A stretch of DNA of 41,513 nucleotides, taken from NCBI GenBank assembly GCA_900315695.1, contig ONAE01000015.1:1-41513 (forward strand), written 5' to 3'. Shown here piece by piece: positions 33,961 to 41,513 of this stretch. The notes under the pieces were generated by a model that saw only the letters and a list, made by a program, of their open reading frames with translations, was not told where the DNA came from and did not search any database. The position numbers and the translations under genes are program-made. The stretch is from an uncultured Prevotella sp. GTDB taxonomy: Bacteria > Bacteroidota > Bacteroidia > Bacteroidales > Bacteroidaceae. Each line of letters starts with the position of its first letter. Positions within the stretch are counted from its first letter, which is position 1.

Positions 33961-34130
33961 AGCCCCCTAAGTTCTTTGCTGTGCAAAGCGGCAAGGCCGA
34001 GCGAGGGGGAATGGGGGTCTGAATAAGTGAGTTGGCATGCTTTTTGCAAATAGAGAATTAGATAATAATATGTTTAACCCGGTGGTGATGAACACATGTT
34101 CAGACCCCCAACCCCCTAACTTAGGGGGCT
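33961..34130. repeat. Nested inverted repeats between dnaE and trxA
   Basis: Outer pair: AGCCCCCTAAGTT (33961-33973) with AACTTAGGGGGCT (34118-34130), perfect over 13 bp. Inner pair: GGGGGTCTGAA (34013-34023) with TTCAGACCCCC (34099-34109), perfect over 11 bp. The right end also forms the local palindrome CCCCCTAA-C-TTAGGGGG (34112-34128). The layout is that of a small MITE or REP-type element of about 170 bp, or a large hairpin that ends dnaE transcription. Confidence 0.8.
34033..34048 (+). promoter_or_regulatory. Candidate sigma-54 promoter upstream of trxA
   Basis: TGGCATG-CTTT-TTGCA fits the -24/-12 consensus TGGCACG-N4-TTGCW with one change, at the correct spacing, 100 bp before trxA. 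An alternative housekeeping reading (TTTG, 22 bp, TATGTTTA at 34069-34076) overlaps it but has poor spacing. Confidence 0.45.
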
Positions 34131-34147
34131 AAAAAATTTAGAAAACA

Positions 34148-34462
34148 ATGGAAGTAACAATCACAAATGAGAATTTTGCGAGTTTGAAGGCTGGCAATCT
34201 GCCGCTGGTAGTGGATTTCTGGGCTACATGGTGTGGTCCCTGCCGTATGGTCGCTCCCATTATTGAAGAACTGGCTAAGGCTTACGATGGCAAGCTCGCA
34301 GTCGGCAAGTGCGATGTAGAGGAGAACGACGAACTGGCTGCTGAGTACGGTATCCGTAATATCCCCACCATCCTCTTCTTCAAGAATGGTGAGGTTGTTG
34401 ACAAGATCATCGGCGCACAGTCAAAGGCCAAGATCGAAGAGAAATTCCAAGCACTGCTGTAA
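34148..34462 (+). CDS. trxA: Thioredoxin
   Basis: A 104-residue single-domain thioredoxin with the active site WCGPCR in FWATWCGPCRMVAP and the cis-Pro loop NIPTILFF. Cytoplasmic, as no signal peptide is present. It reduces disulfides of reductases and peroxidases. The following small gene starts 3 bp after its stop. Confidence 0.96.
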   Translation: MEVTITNENFASLKAGNLPLVVDFWATWCGPCRMVAPIIEELAKAYDGKLAVGKCDVEENDELAAEYGIRNIPTILFFKNGEVVDKIIGAQSKAKIEEKFQALL

Positions 34463-34465
34463 GCA

Positions 34466-34789
34466 ATGGCAAGCTTTGATGAAGAAATCCGCCTCGACGA
34501 GGAGGAGAACAGACGTGAACTGGCTTATATCCGCACGCAGTTGCCATCGGATGTGAAGAAGTTTTATAGCGACAAGGATATCCTCTATATGATGGATCTC
34601 ATTGTTGACTATTATTACACGAGTGGCATTCTGGAGAGCGAAGAGGAAGAAGTAGAGATCGACCTCGAAGCGATTGCGGCGTATGTGTGCAAGCGGGCAA
34701 AGGACGAGGGCTTCTGCTCTTCGTTCAATCCTGAGGAAGTGTTTTTCATCGTACAGGCAGACCTGGACTTCCAGGAACAGAATGCCTGA
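34466..34789 (+). CDS. Small acidic protein cotranscribed with trxA
   Basis: A 107-residue, very acidic protein with no membrane segment. The start MASFDEEIRLDEEENRREL and the Glu run ILESEEEEVEIDLEAI are notable, and the rest is helical. The gene follows trxA after 3 bp and is closed by a terminator. I do not recognise a named family, though the sequence looks like an ordinary conserved gene of Bacteroidales. A link with thioredoxin or redox control is only suggested by the coupling. Confidence 0.8.
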   Translation: MASFDEEIRLDEEENRRELAYIRTQLPSDVKKFYSDKDILYMMDLIVDYYYTSGILESEEEEVEIDLEAIAAYVCKRAKDEGFCSSFNPEEVFFIVQADLDFQEQNA

Positions 34790-34794
34790 GGAAT

Positions 34795-34826
34795 AAAGGG
34801 TGAGTCTTTTGTGGCTCACCCTTTTT
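34795..34826. terminator. Terminator between trxA operon and tsaE
   Basis: AAAGGGTGAG and CTCACCCTTT form a 10-bp stem with T5 on the plus strand. A-run on the other side makes it usable for the convergent tsaE transcript too. Confidence 0.88.
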
Positions 34827-34831
34827 CGATG

Positions 34832-35239
34832 TTACAGTCTTACGGTGCGTGAGCCGTCGGCCTCCTCAGTGATGCTCACCTTCACGGCCTCCTCTGGCAG
34901 CAGCTCCTCTATCAGCTCAGGCCACTCGATGAAACAGAGTGCCCCACTGTAGAAATAATCCTCATAGCCCATGTCATACACCTCTTCGAGTTTCTTGATG
35001 CGGTAGAAGTCGAAGTGATAGATCACCCCCTTCTCGGCATGATACTCATTGATGATGGCGAAGGTGGGTGAGGTGATGACATCATCGACACCCAACTCCT
35101 CGCAGATGGCCTTTACGAAAGTGGTCTTTCCTGCGCCCATGCTGCCATAGAAGGCAAAAACCTTATGGTCGCCAATCTGGGCGACAAACTGGCGTGCAGC
35201 CTCACGAATGCTGCCTAAGTCATTGATTTTGATTTCCAT
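34832..35239 (-). CDS. tsaE: tRNA threonylcarbamoyladenosine biosynthesis ATPase
   Basis: A 135-residue P-loop protein with Walker A GSMGAGKTT (32-40), SPTFAIINEY and HFDFYRI, all diagnostic of TsaE. It works with TsaB and TsaD to make t6A37 in ANN-reading tRNAs. It starts 3 bp after porX and is the last gene of this minus-strand operon. Confidence 0.95.
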   Translation of the reverse strand: MEIKINDLGSIREAARQFVAQIGDHKVFAFYGSMGAGKTTFVKAICEELGVDDVITSPTFAIINEYHAEKGVIYHFDFYRIKKLEEVYDMGYEDYFYSGALCFIEWPELIEELLPEEAVKVSITEEADGSRTVRL

Positions 35240-35242
35240 ATC

Positions 35243-36811
35243 TTATCTTTTTTTTCCTGTCAGTGTAATAATCGGTATGATCATCTCCTCCATCGAGATA
35301 CCGCCGTGCTGGAAGGTGTCGCGATAGTAGGTCACATAGTAGTTGTAGTTGTTGGGATAGGCGAAGAACGTGTCGCCTGTGGCGAAGACGTAGCTCGTCG
35401 AGAGGTTGGGGGCAGGCAACAGCGCCTTCTGTGGCTCTTTGATCACGAAGAGACTCTTATCGTCGTAGGCGAGGTTCTTACCCAATTTATAACGCAGGTT
35501 GGTGTTGGTGTTCCTGTCGCCCACAATCTTCACTGGCTGCGTACAGCGGATGCTGCCGTGGTCGGTGGTCACAATCACCTTGCAGTCGGTCTGTGCCAGC
35601 AGTTTGAAGAAGTCTGAGATGACGGAGTGACGGAACCACGAGAGGGTGATGCTGCGGTAGGCACTCTCGTTGTTGGCGAGTTCGCGCACCATCTTCGACT
35701 CCGTACGGGCATGACTCAGCATGTCGATGAAGTTGAACACGATCACGTTCAGGTCGTTCTTTGTGAGCGTGTTAAACTGTTGCAGCAGTTTGTCGGCATC
35801 GCTTGAGCTGTTCACCTTGTGATAGGAGAAGGTGTTCTTCCGTCGGTAACGCTCCAGTTGGGTTCTCACGAGGGGCTCTTCGTTCAGGTTCTTGCCTTCC
35901 TCCTCGTCCTCATCCACCCAGAGGTCAGGAAACAGCCGCTCGATCTCGTTGGGCATCAGTCCGCTGAAGATGGCGTTGCGCGCATATTGGGTGGCAGTGG
36001 GCAGGATGCTGTAATACAGGTCTTCGTCGATGTCGAACTGCTCACTGATCTCATGAGCGAGCACGCGCCACTGGTCGTAGCGGAAGTTGTCGAGCACCAC
36101 GAGAAACACCTTCTTACCGTCGTTGAGCAGTGGAAACAGCTTCTGCTTGAATACCTCAGGCGACATCATCGGACGCTGCTCGTCCTGTTTGTGGGCACCG
36201 AGGTCGGCCACCCAGTCCATATAGTGTTTCTTGATGAACTTGGCAAAGCCGTTGTTCGCATCCTCCTTCTGCATGTGCAGCATCTCCGTCATGTTACTGT
36301 CGGTGGCACTCAGCTCCAGTTCCCAGTGTACAAGTCGCCTATAGACATTGGTCCAGTCCTTCCACGTCTGACAGTCGAGTATCTGCATGGCTATCTGCTG
36401 GAAGTTCTGCTGGTACTGACTCTGCGTCACCTCTGTCTCGATCTCTCGGCGGTGGATGTTCTTCTTCAGCGCCAACAGGATCTGATTGGGGTTCACGGGT
36501 TTGATCAGGTAGTCGGCGATCTTCTGTCCGATGGCCTGTTCCATGATGTTCTCCTCCTCGCTCTTCGTCACCATGACAACGGGGAGTGAGGGCTGCAACT
36601 CCTTGATGCGGCGCAGGGTCTCCAGTCCGCTCAGTCCTGGCATCTGTTCGTCGAGCAGCACGAGGTCGAAGTTATGCTGTCTGCACAGGTCGATGGCATC
36701 GCTGCCGTTGGTGACGGTCATCACCTCATAGCCCTTCTTCTCCAGGAACAGTAGGTGCGCCTTCAACAGCTCGATCTCATCATCCACCCAAAGTAACAAT
36801 CCGTTCGTCAT
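35243..36811 (-). CDS. porX: PorX-type response regulator with PglZ phosphodiesterase domain
   Basis: A 522-residue protein (ATG 36811; the frame includes a TTG one codon before). Residues 4-120 are a receiver domain with D10/D11, phosphoacceptor D54 (LVLLDEQMPG) and K103-region KP. A helical linker follows, and then a PglZ/alkaline-phosphatase-like domain (about 205-515) with VVLDNFRYDQW, NFIDMLSHA and VTTDHGSIRC supplying zinc ligands. PorX, with sensor PorY, controls type IX secretion in Bacteroidetes, and its PglZ domain cleaves cyclic and linear oligonucleotides. The gene is in one operon with porW, which supports the name. Confidence 0.9.
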   Translation of the reverse strand: MTNGLLLWVDDEIELLKAHLLFLEKKGYEVMTVTNGSDAIDLCRQHNFDLVLLDEQMPGLSGLETLRRIKELQPSLPVVMVTKSEEENIMEQAIGQKIADYLIKPVNPNQILLALKKNIHRREIETEVTQSQYQQNFQQIAMQILDCQTWKDWTNVYRRLVHWELELSATDSNMTEMLHMQKEDANNGFAKFIKKHYMDWVADLGAHKQDEQRPMMSPEVFKQKLFPLLNDGKKVFLVVLDNFRYDQWRVLAHEISEQFDIDEDLYYSILPTATQYARNAIFSGLMPNEIERLFPDLWVDEDEEEGKNLNEEPLVRTQLERYRRKNTFSYHKVNSSSDADKLLQQFNTLTKNDLNVIVFNFIDMLSHARTESKMVRELANNESAYRSITLSWFRHSVISDFFKLLAQTDCKVIVTTDHGSIRCTQPVKIVGDRNTNTNLRYKLGKNLAYDDKSLFVIKEPQKALLPAPNLSTSYVFATGDTFFAYPNNYNYYVTYYRDTFQHGGISMEEMIIPIITLTGKKR

Positions 36812-36837
36812 CAATCTTTAATGTTTAATCTTTAATA

Positions 36838-39774
36838 TCACCAGAAGTCATCTCCAAATTCAAAGTCCTGAACCTTCGGCTGAGGCCTGTCCGTTGGGAA
36901 TAGGTCGTCGTCTTCCGTCTGTTCTGTCTCCTGCTCAGAGGGGATATCCTCCGCATCATGTTGTTCTATCTCCGCAGGGTCTATCAACAGCTTCTGTTCG
37001 CTGACTTTCATCGGCACGAAGGTGTCCTCATAGAACTGCTGGTAGTCATCGTAGCTGAACCGTGTGCCGAGGAGCGCAAGGTTTGTCTCGCTGATAATCA
37101 GGTTGCGACAGCCTTTCAGTTTCTCCACCATCTGTTTGTCGGCATAGAGCTGACGGGCATACTGCATCGCCTCGTCGTAGCTCAGGAATCCGCTGATGTG
37201 CATACGGTGCATCCCCTCATCCTCGTCGATGGTGATGTCGAAGCTGCGCACGAGGAAGTTGGTGAAGTTATAGCGTGCCATCTCAAACAGCAACTGGTTC
37301 TCGTTCACGGAGTCGGGCTCGTAGGCGAGGATGAACACAAACCGCTCGTCGCGTGCGGCACTCAGCGTGTCGGCCTTCGTGGAGTCTGCCAGCATCGTGA
37401 TGTCTCTTCGCGACCAAACCTCACCGATATCAAACTTTCCGCCATAGAGTCGGCGCCCCTCCTGCACGCCCTTGATGATCATACCTGCCAGTTCGCTCAC
37501 CTCGCTCTCAGGATATTTCTCCACCACTTGCTTCATACGTTCCAGGCAACCGTCGCCGTCGCCTTCGTTCAGGTGCATCATACCGTCGATGAAGATGAAC
37601 TTCGCACGGTTGGCACCCAGTGGGAACCGCTCTTCAGAGAGTTTCGCGTTATGCTTCACGATCTCTGCCTTGTCGGTTCTGAAAGCCTCATAGGTGGCGG
37701 CATAGAGCGAGTCCTCGATATGTTCGCCGAAGCGGGCATTCTCCTTGAAGTAGGGGTCGGAGAGCAGGATGGTCCATTCGCTGTCAGGGAAGTCGCTCTG
37801 CAGTCTGCTCAGACAGTTCGTGGCCTGAAGTGTGCGCCCCTGACGTGAATAGAGCAGGAACAGGTGATACCAGGCTTCGTCCATCTGTGGGAAGTCCTGA
37901 TACTCGCTGGTGAGTCTCACGAGGTGCTTCTCGCTGAGCGACAGGTTGTCGAGCTTATCCTTGAAGATGACGCCGGCATGGAAGAGGGCATCTTTCAGGA
38001 TCTCATGGGCTGCGGCCTTCTGCTCTTCCGAGAAGGGTATCTGCGCCAGATAGAAGGCAGGCTCATGCGGGTCGAGCTCTTCTTGATGATCTAGGCTGTC
38101 GAGACTTTCTAGACTTTCTAGCCGATCTAGGCTATCTAAGTTTTCTGGATGATCGGGGGCTTCTGGAATATCCAGGCTGTCTGGATTCTCTGGCGCCTCC
38201 AGGCTGACAACCGTCTGGTTGATGCGCTGCCAGTTGTCTTTGTTCTCGCGCTTTCCCCAGAGTCTTTGGAAGGCGGCCTTACCCTGGCTCACGGCTATGG
38301 GATTATAGAAATACCACTGTCCGTTGCCCTGTTGCAATACCCTGGGGGTAGATGGCAGTGTCTGAGGGTCTCTTGGGCCGAAGTCAGCCTGCTCTGCCTG
38401 TCGCTGCTCTGCTTCCTCGGCCAACAGGGCGTCGCGTTCTTCCTTCTCTCTCTGCTTCAGCGCCTCGATCACGCGGTTGATGGCTTTCATGCGGTCTGCC
38501 TCAGGCATCTCTGACAACAGCAGCAGCGAGTCCTGCAGATGGATGGCATCGGTATAGGGCACCAGTTCGTCGAGCACCTTCGAGCGCTGCGCCAGTGTCT
38601 CGTAGTCGGCATGCTCCTTATCCAACAGTCCGATGGCCTCGCCGTAACAGCGCTGGGCGTCGTTATAACGTTCCTTCTCCCAGTAGAGGTTACCTAAGGT
38701 CAGCAACAGCACACCTTTCTCAATGCCGTGTCTCACGGATTTCTGGTTGCCTTGTTCGTAGGCGGCAATCGCCTGCATGGTGTCTCTTTCCGTGAGATAC
38801 ACATTGCCGATGGCGTAATACACCTGATCCAGATACTCCTTATTATTATCATTGCGTGCCATTCGTCTCAGCTTACTGAGCTTCTGCTTACTGCCTTGGG
38901 GCATCACCTCAGTCTGGGCGATGCGGGCATTAAACTCCATCTGATAGGGGGGATGGTTCCTGATCACGTGCTGATAGGCATCGTAGGCTTTCTCACGATG
39001 TCCGAGCTGTGCCTCTATCTGTCCCATCAGATACCATTCTCTGGCACGCTGCACACGGCGCTTCTCATGGCTGATCACCTTCCGCAGATAGGGCACGGCC
39101 TTCTCGTAGTCGCGCTGGGCGATGTAGTAGTTGGCATAGGTGTAGTCCCAGTCCTTCACGGCCCTGAAGTCCATCGAGTCACGGCTCATATTACGGATCA
39201 CGTCTTCTGCATCATACATCCATCCCAGTTCCGTATAGCACTTGGCAAGCCAGGCTCTGGCCAGTCCGTTCTGCATAGGTTGTGTGTGGTAGAGCCTTGT
39301 CATATAGGTGAAGGTGGCGGCGGCTTCCTCGAAGGCTCCCTCCTGGAACTGCGCTTTACCCAGCAACAGCCAGGCTCTCCAGAGGAAGGGGTTATACTCC
39401 CTGCGCCCCAGCCACTCACGGTCTTTGGCGGTCTTCCTGCGGTCTTTGTTCCATTCTGGTTTGGCCTTGATACTGTGTCGGCGGATGGTCTTTTCGCATT
39501 TCTCGATGGCACGGTCGTACTGACCCTTACCGATCTCTCGGCTCTCACGCTTGGCCACAGGGTAGAGGGGCAACATCTCCGTGAAGTTGTCCTGATGGCC
39601 TTTCTCTTTCTCAAGGTTCCCCTCTATGAAGGCCTGTGAACCATTAAAATAGGTATTATAGCGCGCATTAAACGCATGCCATCGACGTGTGCCGACGGTG
39701 TTTTTCTTGGTCGAACAGCCGATGATGACTGCTGCGAAGACTGCTATCAGTGCTATGTGCCATCTCCTGTGCAT
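36838..39774 (-). CDS. porW: PorW/SprE-type type IX secretion lipoprotein with TPR repeats
   Basis: A 978-residue protein. The lipoprotein signal peptide ends in IIGC (Cys20). The family start TRRWHAFNARYNTYFNGSQAFIEG is very clear, TPR-like helical repeats follow over most of the length, and the C-terminal part (about 830-940) has FVLAYEPDSVNENQLLFEMARYNF and NLALLGTRFSYDDYQQFYED, typical of SprE/PorW. It links the periplasmic and outer-membrane parts of the type IX machine. Residues about 525-562 are a low-complexity LDSL/LESL stretch. The start overlaps the upstream small gene by 22 bp. Confidence 0.88.
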   Translation of the reverse strand: MHRRWHIALIAVFAAVIIGCSTKKNTVGTRRWHAFNARYNTYFNGSQAFIEGNLEKEKGHQDNFTEMLPLYPVAKRESREIGKGQYDRAIEKCEKTIRRHSIKAKPEWNKDRRKTAKDREWLGRREYNPFLWRAWLLLGKAQFQEGAFEEAAATFTYMTRLYHTQPMQNGLARAWLAKCYTELGWMYDAEDVIRNMSRDSMDFRAVKDWDYTYANYYIAQRDYEKAVPYLRKVISHEKRRVQRAREWYLMGQIEAQLGHREKAYDAYQHVIRNHPPYQMEFNARIAQTEVMPQGSKQKLSKLRRMARNDNNKEYLDQVYYAIGNVYLTERDTMQAIAAYEQGNQKSVRHGIEKGVLLLTLGNLYWEKERYNDAQRCYGEAIGLLDKEHADYETLAQRSKVLDELVPYTDAIHLQDSLLLLSEMPEADRMKAINRVIEALKQREKEERDALLAEEAEQRQAEQADFGPRDPQTLPSTPRVLQQGNGQWYFYNPIAVSQGKAAFQRLWGKRENKDNWQRINQTVVSLEAPENPDSLDIPEAPDHPENLDSLDRLESLESLDSLDHQEELDPHEPAFYLAQIPFSEEQKAAAHEILKDALFHAGVIFKDKLDNLSLSEKHLVRLTSEYQDFPQMDEAWYHLFLLYSRQGRTLQATNCLSRLQSDFPDSEWTILLSDPYFKENARFGEHIEDSLYAATYEAFRTDKAEIVKHNAKLSEERFPLGANRAKFIFIDGMMHLNEGDGDGCLERMKQVVEKYPESEVSELAGMIIKGVQEGRRLYGGKFDIGEVWSRRDITMLADSTKADTLSAARDERFVFILAYEPDSVNENQLLFEMARYNFTNFLVRSFDITIDEDEGMHRMHISGFLSYDEAMQYARQLYADKQMVEKLKGCRNLIISETNLALLGTRFSYDDYQQFYEDTFVPMKVSEQKLLIDPAEIEQHDAEDIPSEQETEQTEDDDLFPTDRPQPKVQDFEFGDDFW

Positions 39775-39977
39775 GCGTCTCTTTGGTCTTCAGCCTCCTT
39801 TTTCTTCTTCTCCTCCAACAGACAGTGTATCTTGCAGTCGCCCTCCTGGGCAGCGCTACAGGTGGCGCAGTCGTGGGCTACGGTGATCGTGTCGTCACCC
39901 TTGTCGAAGTGGGAGGCGATGGCGGCTATCACGCCGATGGCCACAATCATACCGATGCAGACGATTGCGAAACTCAT
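39753..39977 (-). CDS. Small cysteine-rich membrane protein
   Basis: A 74-residue protein with one N-terminal membrane helix (about 3-22). A soluble part carries CATC (37-40), Cys48 and Cys52 (CKIHC) and ends in a Lys/Glu-rich tail. The start overlaps the aroA stop as ATGA and its end overlaps the porW start by 22 bp, so it is translated in the chain aroA - this gene - porW. The four cysteines could bind an iron-sulfur cluster or zinc. No name is recognised. The tight gene overlap makes it very likely real. Confidence 0.75.
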   Translation of the reverse strand: MSFAIVCIGMIVAIGVIAAIASHFDKGDDTITVAHDCATCSAAQEGDCKIHCLLEEKKKKEAEDQRDACTGDGT

Positions 39978-41227
39978 AACTTCTCTATCGTGAATCCTGC
40001 TTTCTGCAGGTCGTCCCAGAAACGGGGATACGACTTCGTGACCACCTGCGGATTGTTGATGATCAGTCCTGGATGGATACAGGCGAAGGGAGCTATCGAG
40101 AGGGCCATGCGATGATCCTCGTAGGTATCGATGCCCTGTTCAAAGTCAGGCTCACAGCGCTCACCGTCCCAGATCAGCTCACTGTCGTTGGCATTCTTCA
40201 GCACGAAGCCCAACTTACGCATCTCCGTCTTCAGGGCCTCAATACGGTCGGTCTCCTTGATCTTCAGGGTAGAGAGACCTGTAAAGTGGAAGGGGATGCC
40301 CTTGGCGGCACAGGTCACGACAAAGGTCTGCGCCAGATCGGGTGAGTTGATGAAGTCATACTCCAGCTTCGGCACGCAACGGCCGTTCTTCGCCACTGTC
40401 ACCGTCTGGGGAATGCCCACCTTCTTCGTCTCAAACTTATTCTTCACGCCCAGCAGACTGAAGATGTATCTCGTTACGGAGTCACCCTGTTTCGAACCGT
40501 CCATCAGTCCTGAGAGCCTGATCTCTGCCTCATGATCCTGCGTCAGTGCCATGATCTCATACCAGTAGCTGGCACCGCTCCAGTCGTTCTCGATGAAGTA
40601 GGGGCGGTCCTGATAGGGCTTGGGATTCACGGTGATGGTGTCGGCAGCTGACCAGTCGGCATCTGCGCCAAACTCGCGCATGGTCCACAGCGTCAGGTCG
40701 ATGTAGGGTCTTGAGATGATACTGCCCAGGAGTCTCAGGGTCAGTCCTTTCTTCAGCGTCGGACCGATCATCAGCAGGGCTGAGATATACTGCGAACTCA
40801 CATTGCCGGGAATCTCCAGCAGACCGCCCTCCAACTGCTTGCCGTTGATGCGGAGTGGGGGATAGTCCTCCTCACCCACGTATTGTATGTCGGCACCCAA
40901 CAGGCGCAGGGCATCCACGAGGATACCTATCGGACGGTGCTTCATACGCTCCGTTCCCGTCAGCACATGGGTGCCGTCAGTCACACTCAGGTATGCCGTC
41001 ATAAAACGCATGGCTGTTCCAGCAGCTTTGATATCGATCTCTTCAGGCATCTCGTTGAGCGCCTTGATAATCACTTCCGTATCGTCGCAGTCACTGAGAT
41101 TCTCAGGCAGATGAGTGCCGCCGCTGAGTGCGTAGATGATCAGTGCTCTGTTGGATATGCTCTTAGAGGCAGGCAACTCGACGGTAGCGTCAAGCCGTTG
41201 CGGTGCTGTAAGTCTATATTGTTCCAT
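39974..41227 (-). CDS. aroA: 3-phosphoshikimate 1-carboxyvinyltransferase
   Basis: A 417-residue EPSP synthase with LPASKSISNRALI near the N-terminus, GTAMRFMTAY, the central DWSGASYW and the C-terminal KETDRIEAL and YEDHRMALS motifs. It joins phosphoshikimate and phosphoenolpyruvate in aromatic amino acid synthesis. First gene of the operon that continues with the Cys-rich membrane protein, porW, porX and tsaE. Confidence 0.96.
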   Translation of the reverse strand: MEQYRLTAPQRLDATVELPASKSISNRALIIYALSGGTHLPENLSDCDDTEVIIKALNEMPEEIDIKAAGTAMRFMTAYLSVTDGTHVLTGTERMKHRPIGILVDALRLLGADIQYVGEEDYPPLRINGKQLEGGLLEIPGNVSSQYISALLMIGPTLKKGLTLRLLGSIISRPYIDLTLWTMREFGADADWSAADTITVNPKPYQDRPYFIENDWSGASYWYEIMALTQDHEAEIRLSGLMDGSKQGDSVTRYIFSLLGVKNKFETKKVGIPQTVTVAKNGRCVPKLEYDFINSPDLAQTFVVTCAAKGIPFHFTGLSTLKIKETDRIEALKTEMRKLGFVLKNANDSELIWDGERCEPDFEQGIDTYEDHRMALSIAPFACIHPGLIINNPQVVTKSYPRFWDDLQKAGFTIEKL

Positions 41228-41252
41228 TTGTATGATTCATGTTTTGCGAATG

Positions 41253-41284
41253 CAAAGTTACTTATAATAATCGGTATAAGCAAA
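41253..41284 (-). promoter_or_regulatory. Promoter of the aroA-porW-porX-tsaE operon
   Basis: On the minus strand, TTTG, 20 bp, TAACTTTG. The predicted start is about 20 bp before the aroA ATG. Confidence 0.78.
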
Positions 41285-41339
41285 AAACCGCCCATGAAAT
41301 TAGGATATTATAACTTAAAAGAAAAAAGTTGGTTAAAAA

Positions 41340-41371
41340 TTTGGCGATTTCGCAAAAAGTATGTACCTTTG
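41340..41371 (+). promoter_or_regulatory. Promoter of tRNA-Pro
   Basis: TTTG, 20 bp, TACCTTTG, about 45 bp before the tRNA. Confidence 0.78.
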
Positions 41372-41416
41372 CACCCGCATTCGACGAAAAGTCAGTGCTA
41401 AACATTTTTTTGTTAT

Positions 41417-41489
41417 CGGGATTTAGCGCAGTTGGTAGCGCACACGTCTGGGGGGCGCGAGGTCGCTGGTTCGAGTCCAGTAATCCCGA
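41417..41489 (+). tRNA. tRNA-Pro(GGG)
   Basis: Cloverleaf: acceptor CGGGATT/AATCCCG, D-stem GCGC/GCGC, anticodon loop CTGGGGG with anticodon GGG (41450-41452), T-loop TTCGAGT, discriminator A. The CCA end is not encoded. The anticodon stem CACGT/GCGCG has one A-C mismatch (41444 and 41458) and a T-G closing pair. Confidence 0.92.
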
Positions 41490-41513
41490 CAGAAAGAAAA
41501 TCCAAACCGCTGA

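Noticed and set aside
35819-36589. 256-codon plus-strand frame
   Set aside because: Antisense to porX; His/Val/Leu-rich composition typical of a reverse-strand shadow.
38728-39639. 303-codon plus-strand frame
   Set aside because: Antisense to porW, without ribosome site or domain.

Overview
The window looks like a chromosome segment from a Bacteroidales bacterium of the Prevotella type. The evidence is SusC/SusD outer-membrane pairs, promoters of the Bacteroidetes form (TTTG, 19-21 bp, TAnnTTTG), a smalltalk small protein, and type IX secretion genes (porX, porW). The organism is inferred from gene families only; no 16S rRNA is present.

Layout. 1-9385: two susC genes point away from each other around a tyrosine recombinase and are flanked by 172-bp inverted repeats. 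The repeats carry a 17-bp palindromic core and the susC start codons. One strong promoter lies inside the invertible segment and now faces the right-hand susC. That copy has a 50-bp deletion in its signal peptide region and is frameshifted. 9495-13940: a minus-strand replication-like module holds smalltalk protein, an HU-like protein, a zinc-ribbon protein, a TOPRIM primase-helicase, a putative initiator or loader, and an M15 peptidase. It includes four 22-bp tandem repeats that look like iterons. 13973-15451: a small unknown gene, a possible small gene on the plus strand, a candidate sRNA, and a long structured leader.

15452-18532: a candidate defence island holds an EcoRI-family adenine methyltransferase overlapped by a DUF262-HNH protein, followed by a NYN-domain nuclease with its own promoter, leader and terminator. 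18700-26295: a signalling cluster holds a SpoIIE-type phosphatase with a fused RsbW-like ATPase, its STAS partner, two membrane-anchored SBP-PAS proteins with no kinase domain, and a histidine kinase whose H-box His is Asn.

26306-41489: mostly core genes. These are tadA/birA with interlocking divergent promoters, pyrH, a psd-pssA-DUF4834 operon, dnaE, trxA plus a small partner, and an aroA-small protein-porW-porX-tsaE operon that includes type IX secretion functions. The window ends in tRNA-Pro(GGG).

The most interesting parts are the SusC promoter switch with its broken expressed copy, the methyltransferase/DUF262-HNH/NYN island whose two transcription units both begin with structured terminator-bearing leaders, and the integrase-less replication module with 22-bp repeats.
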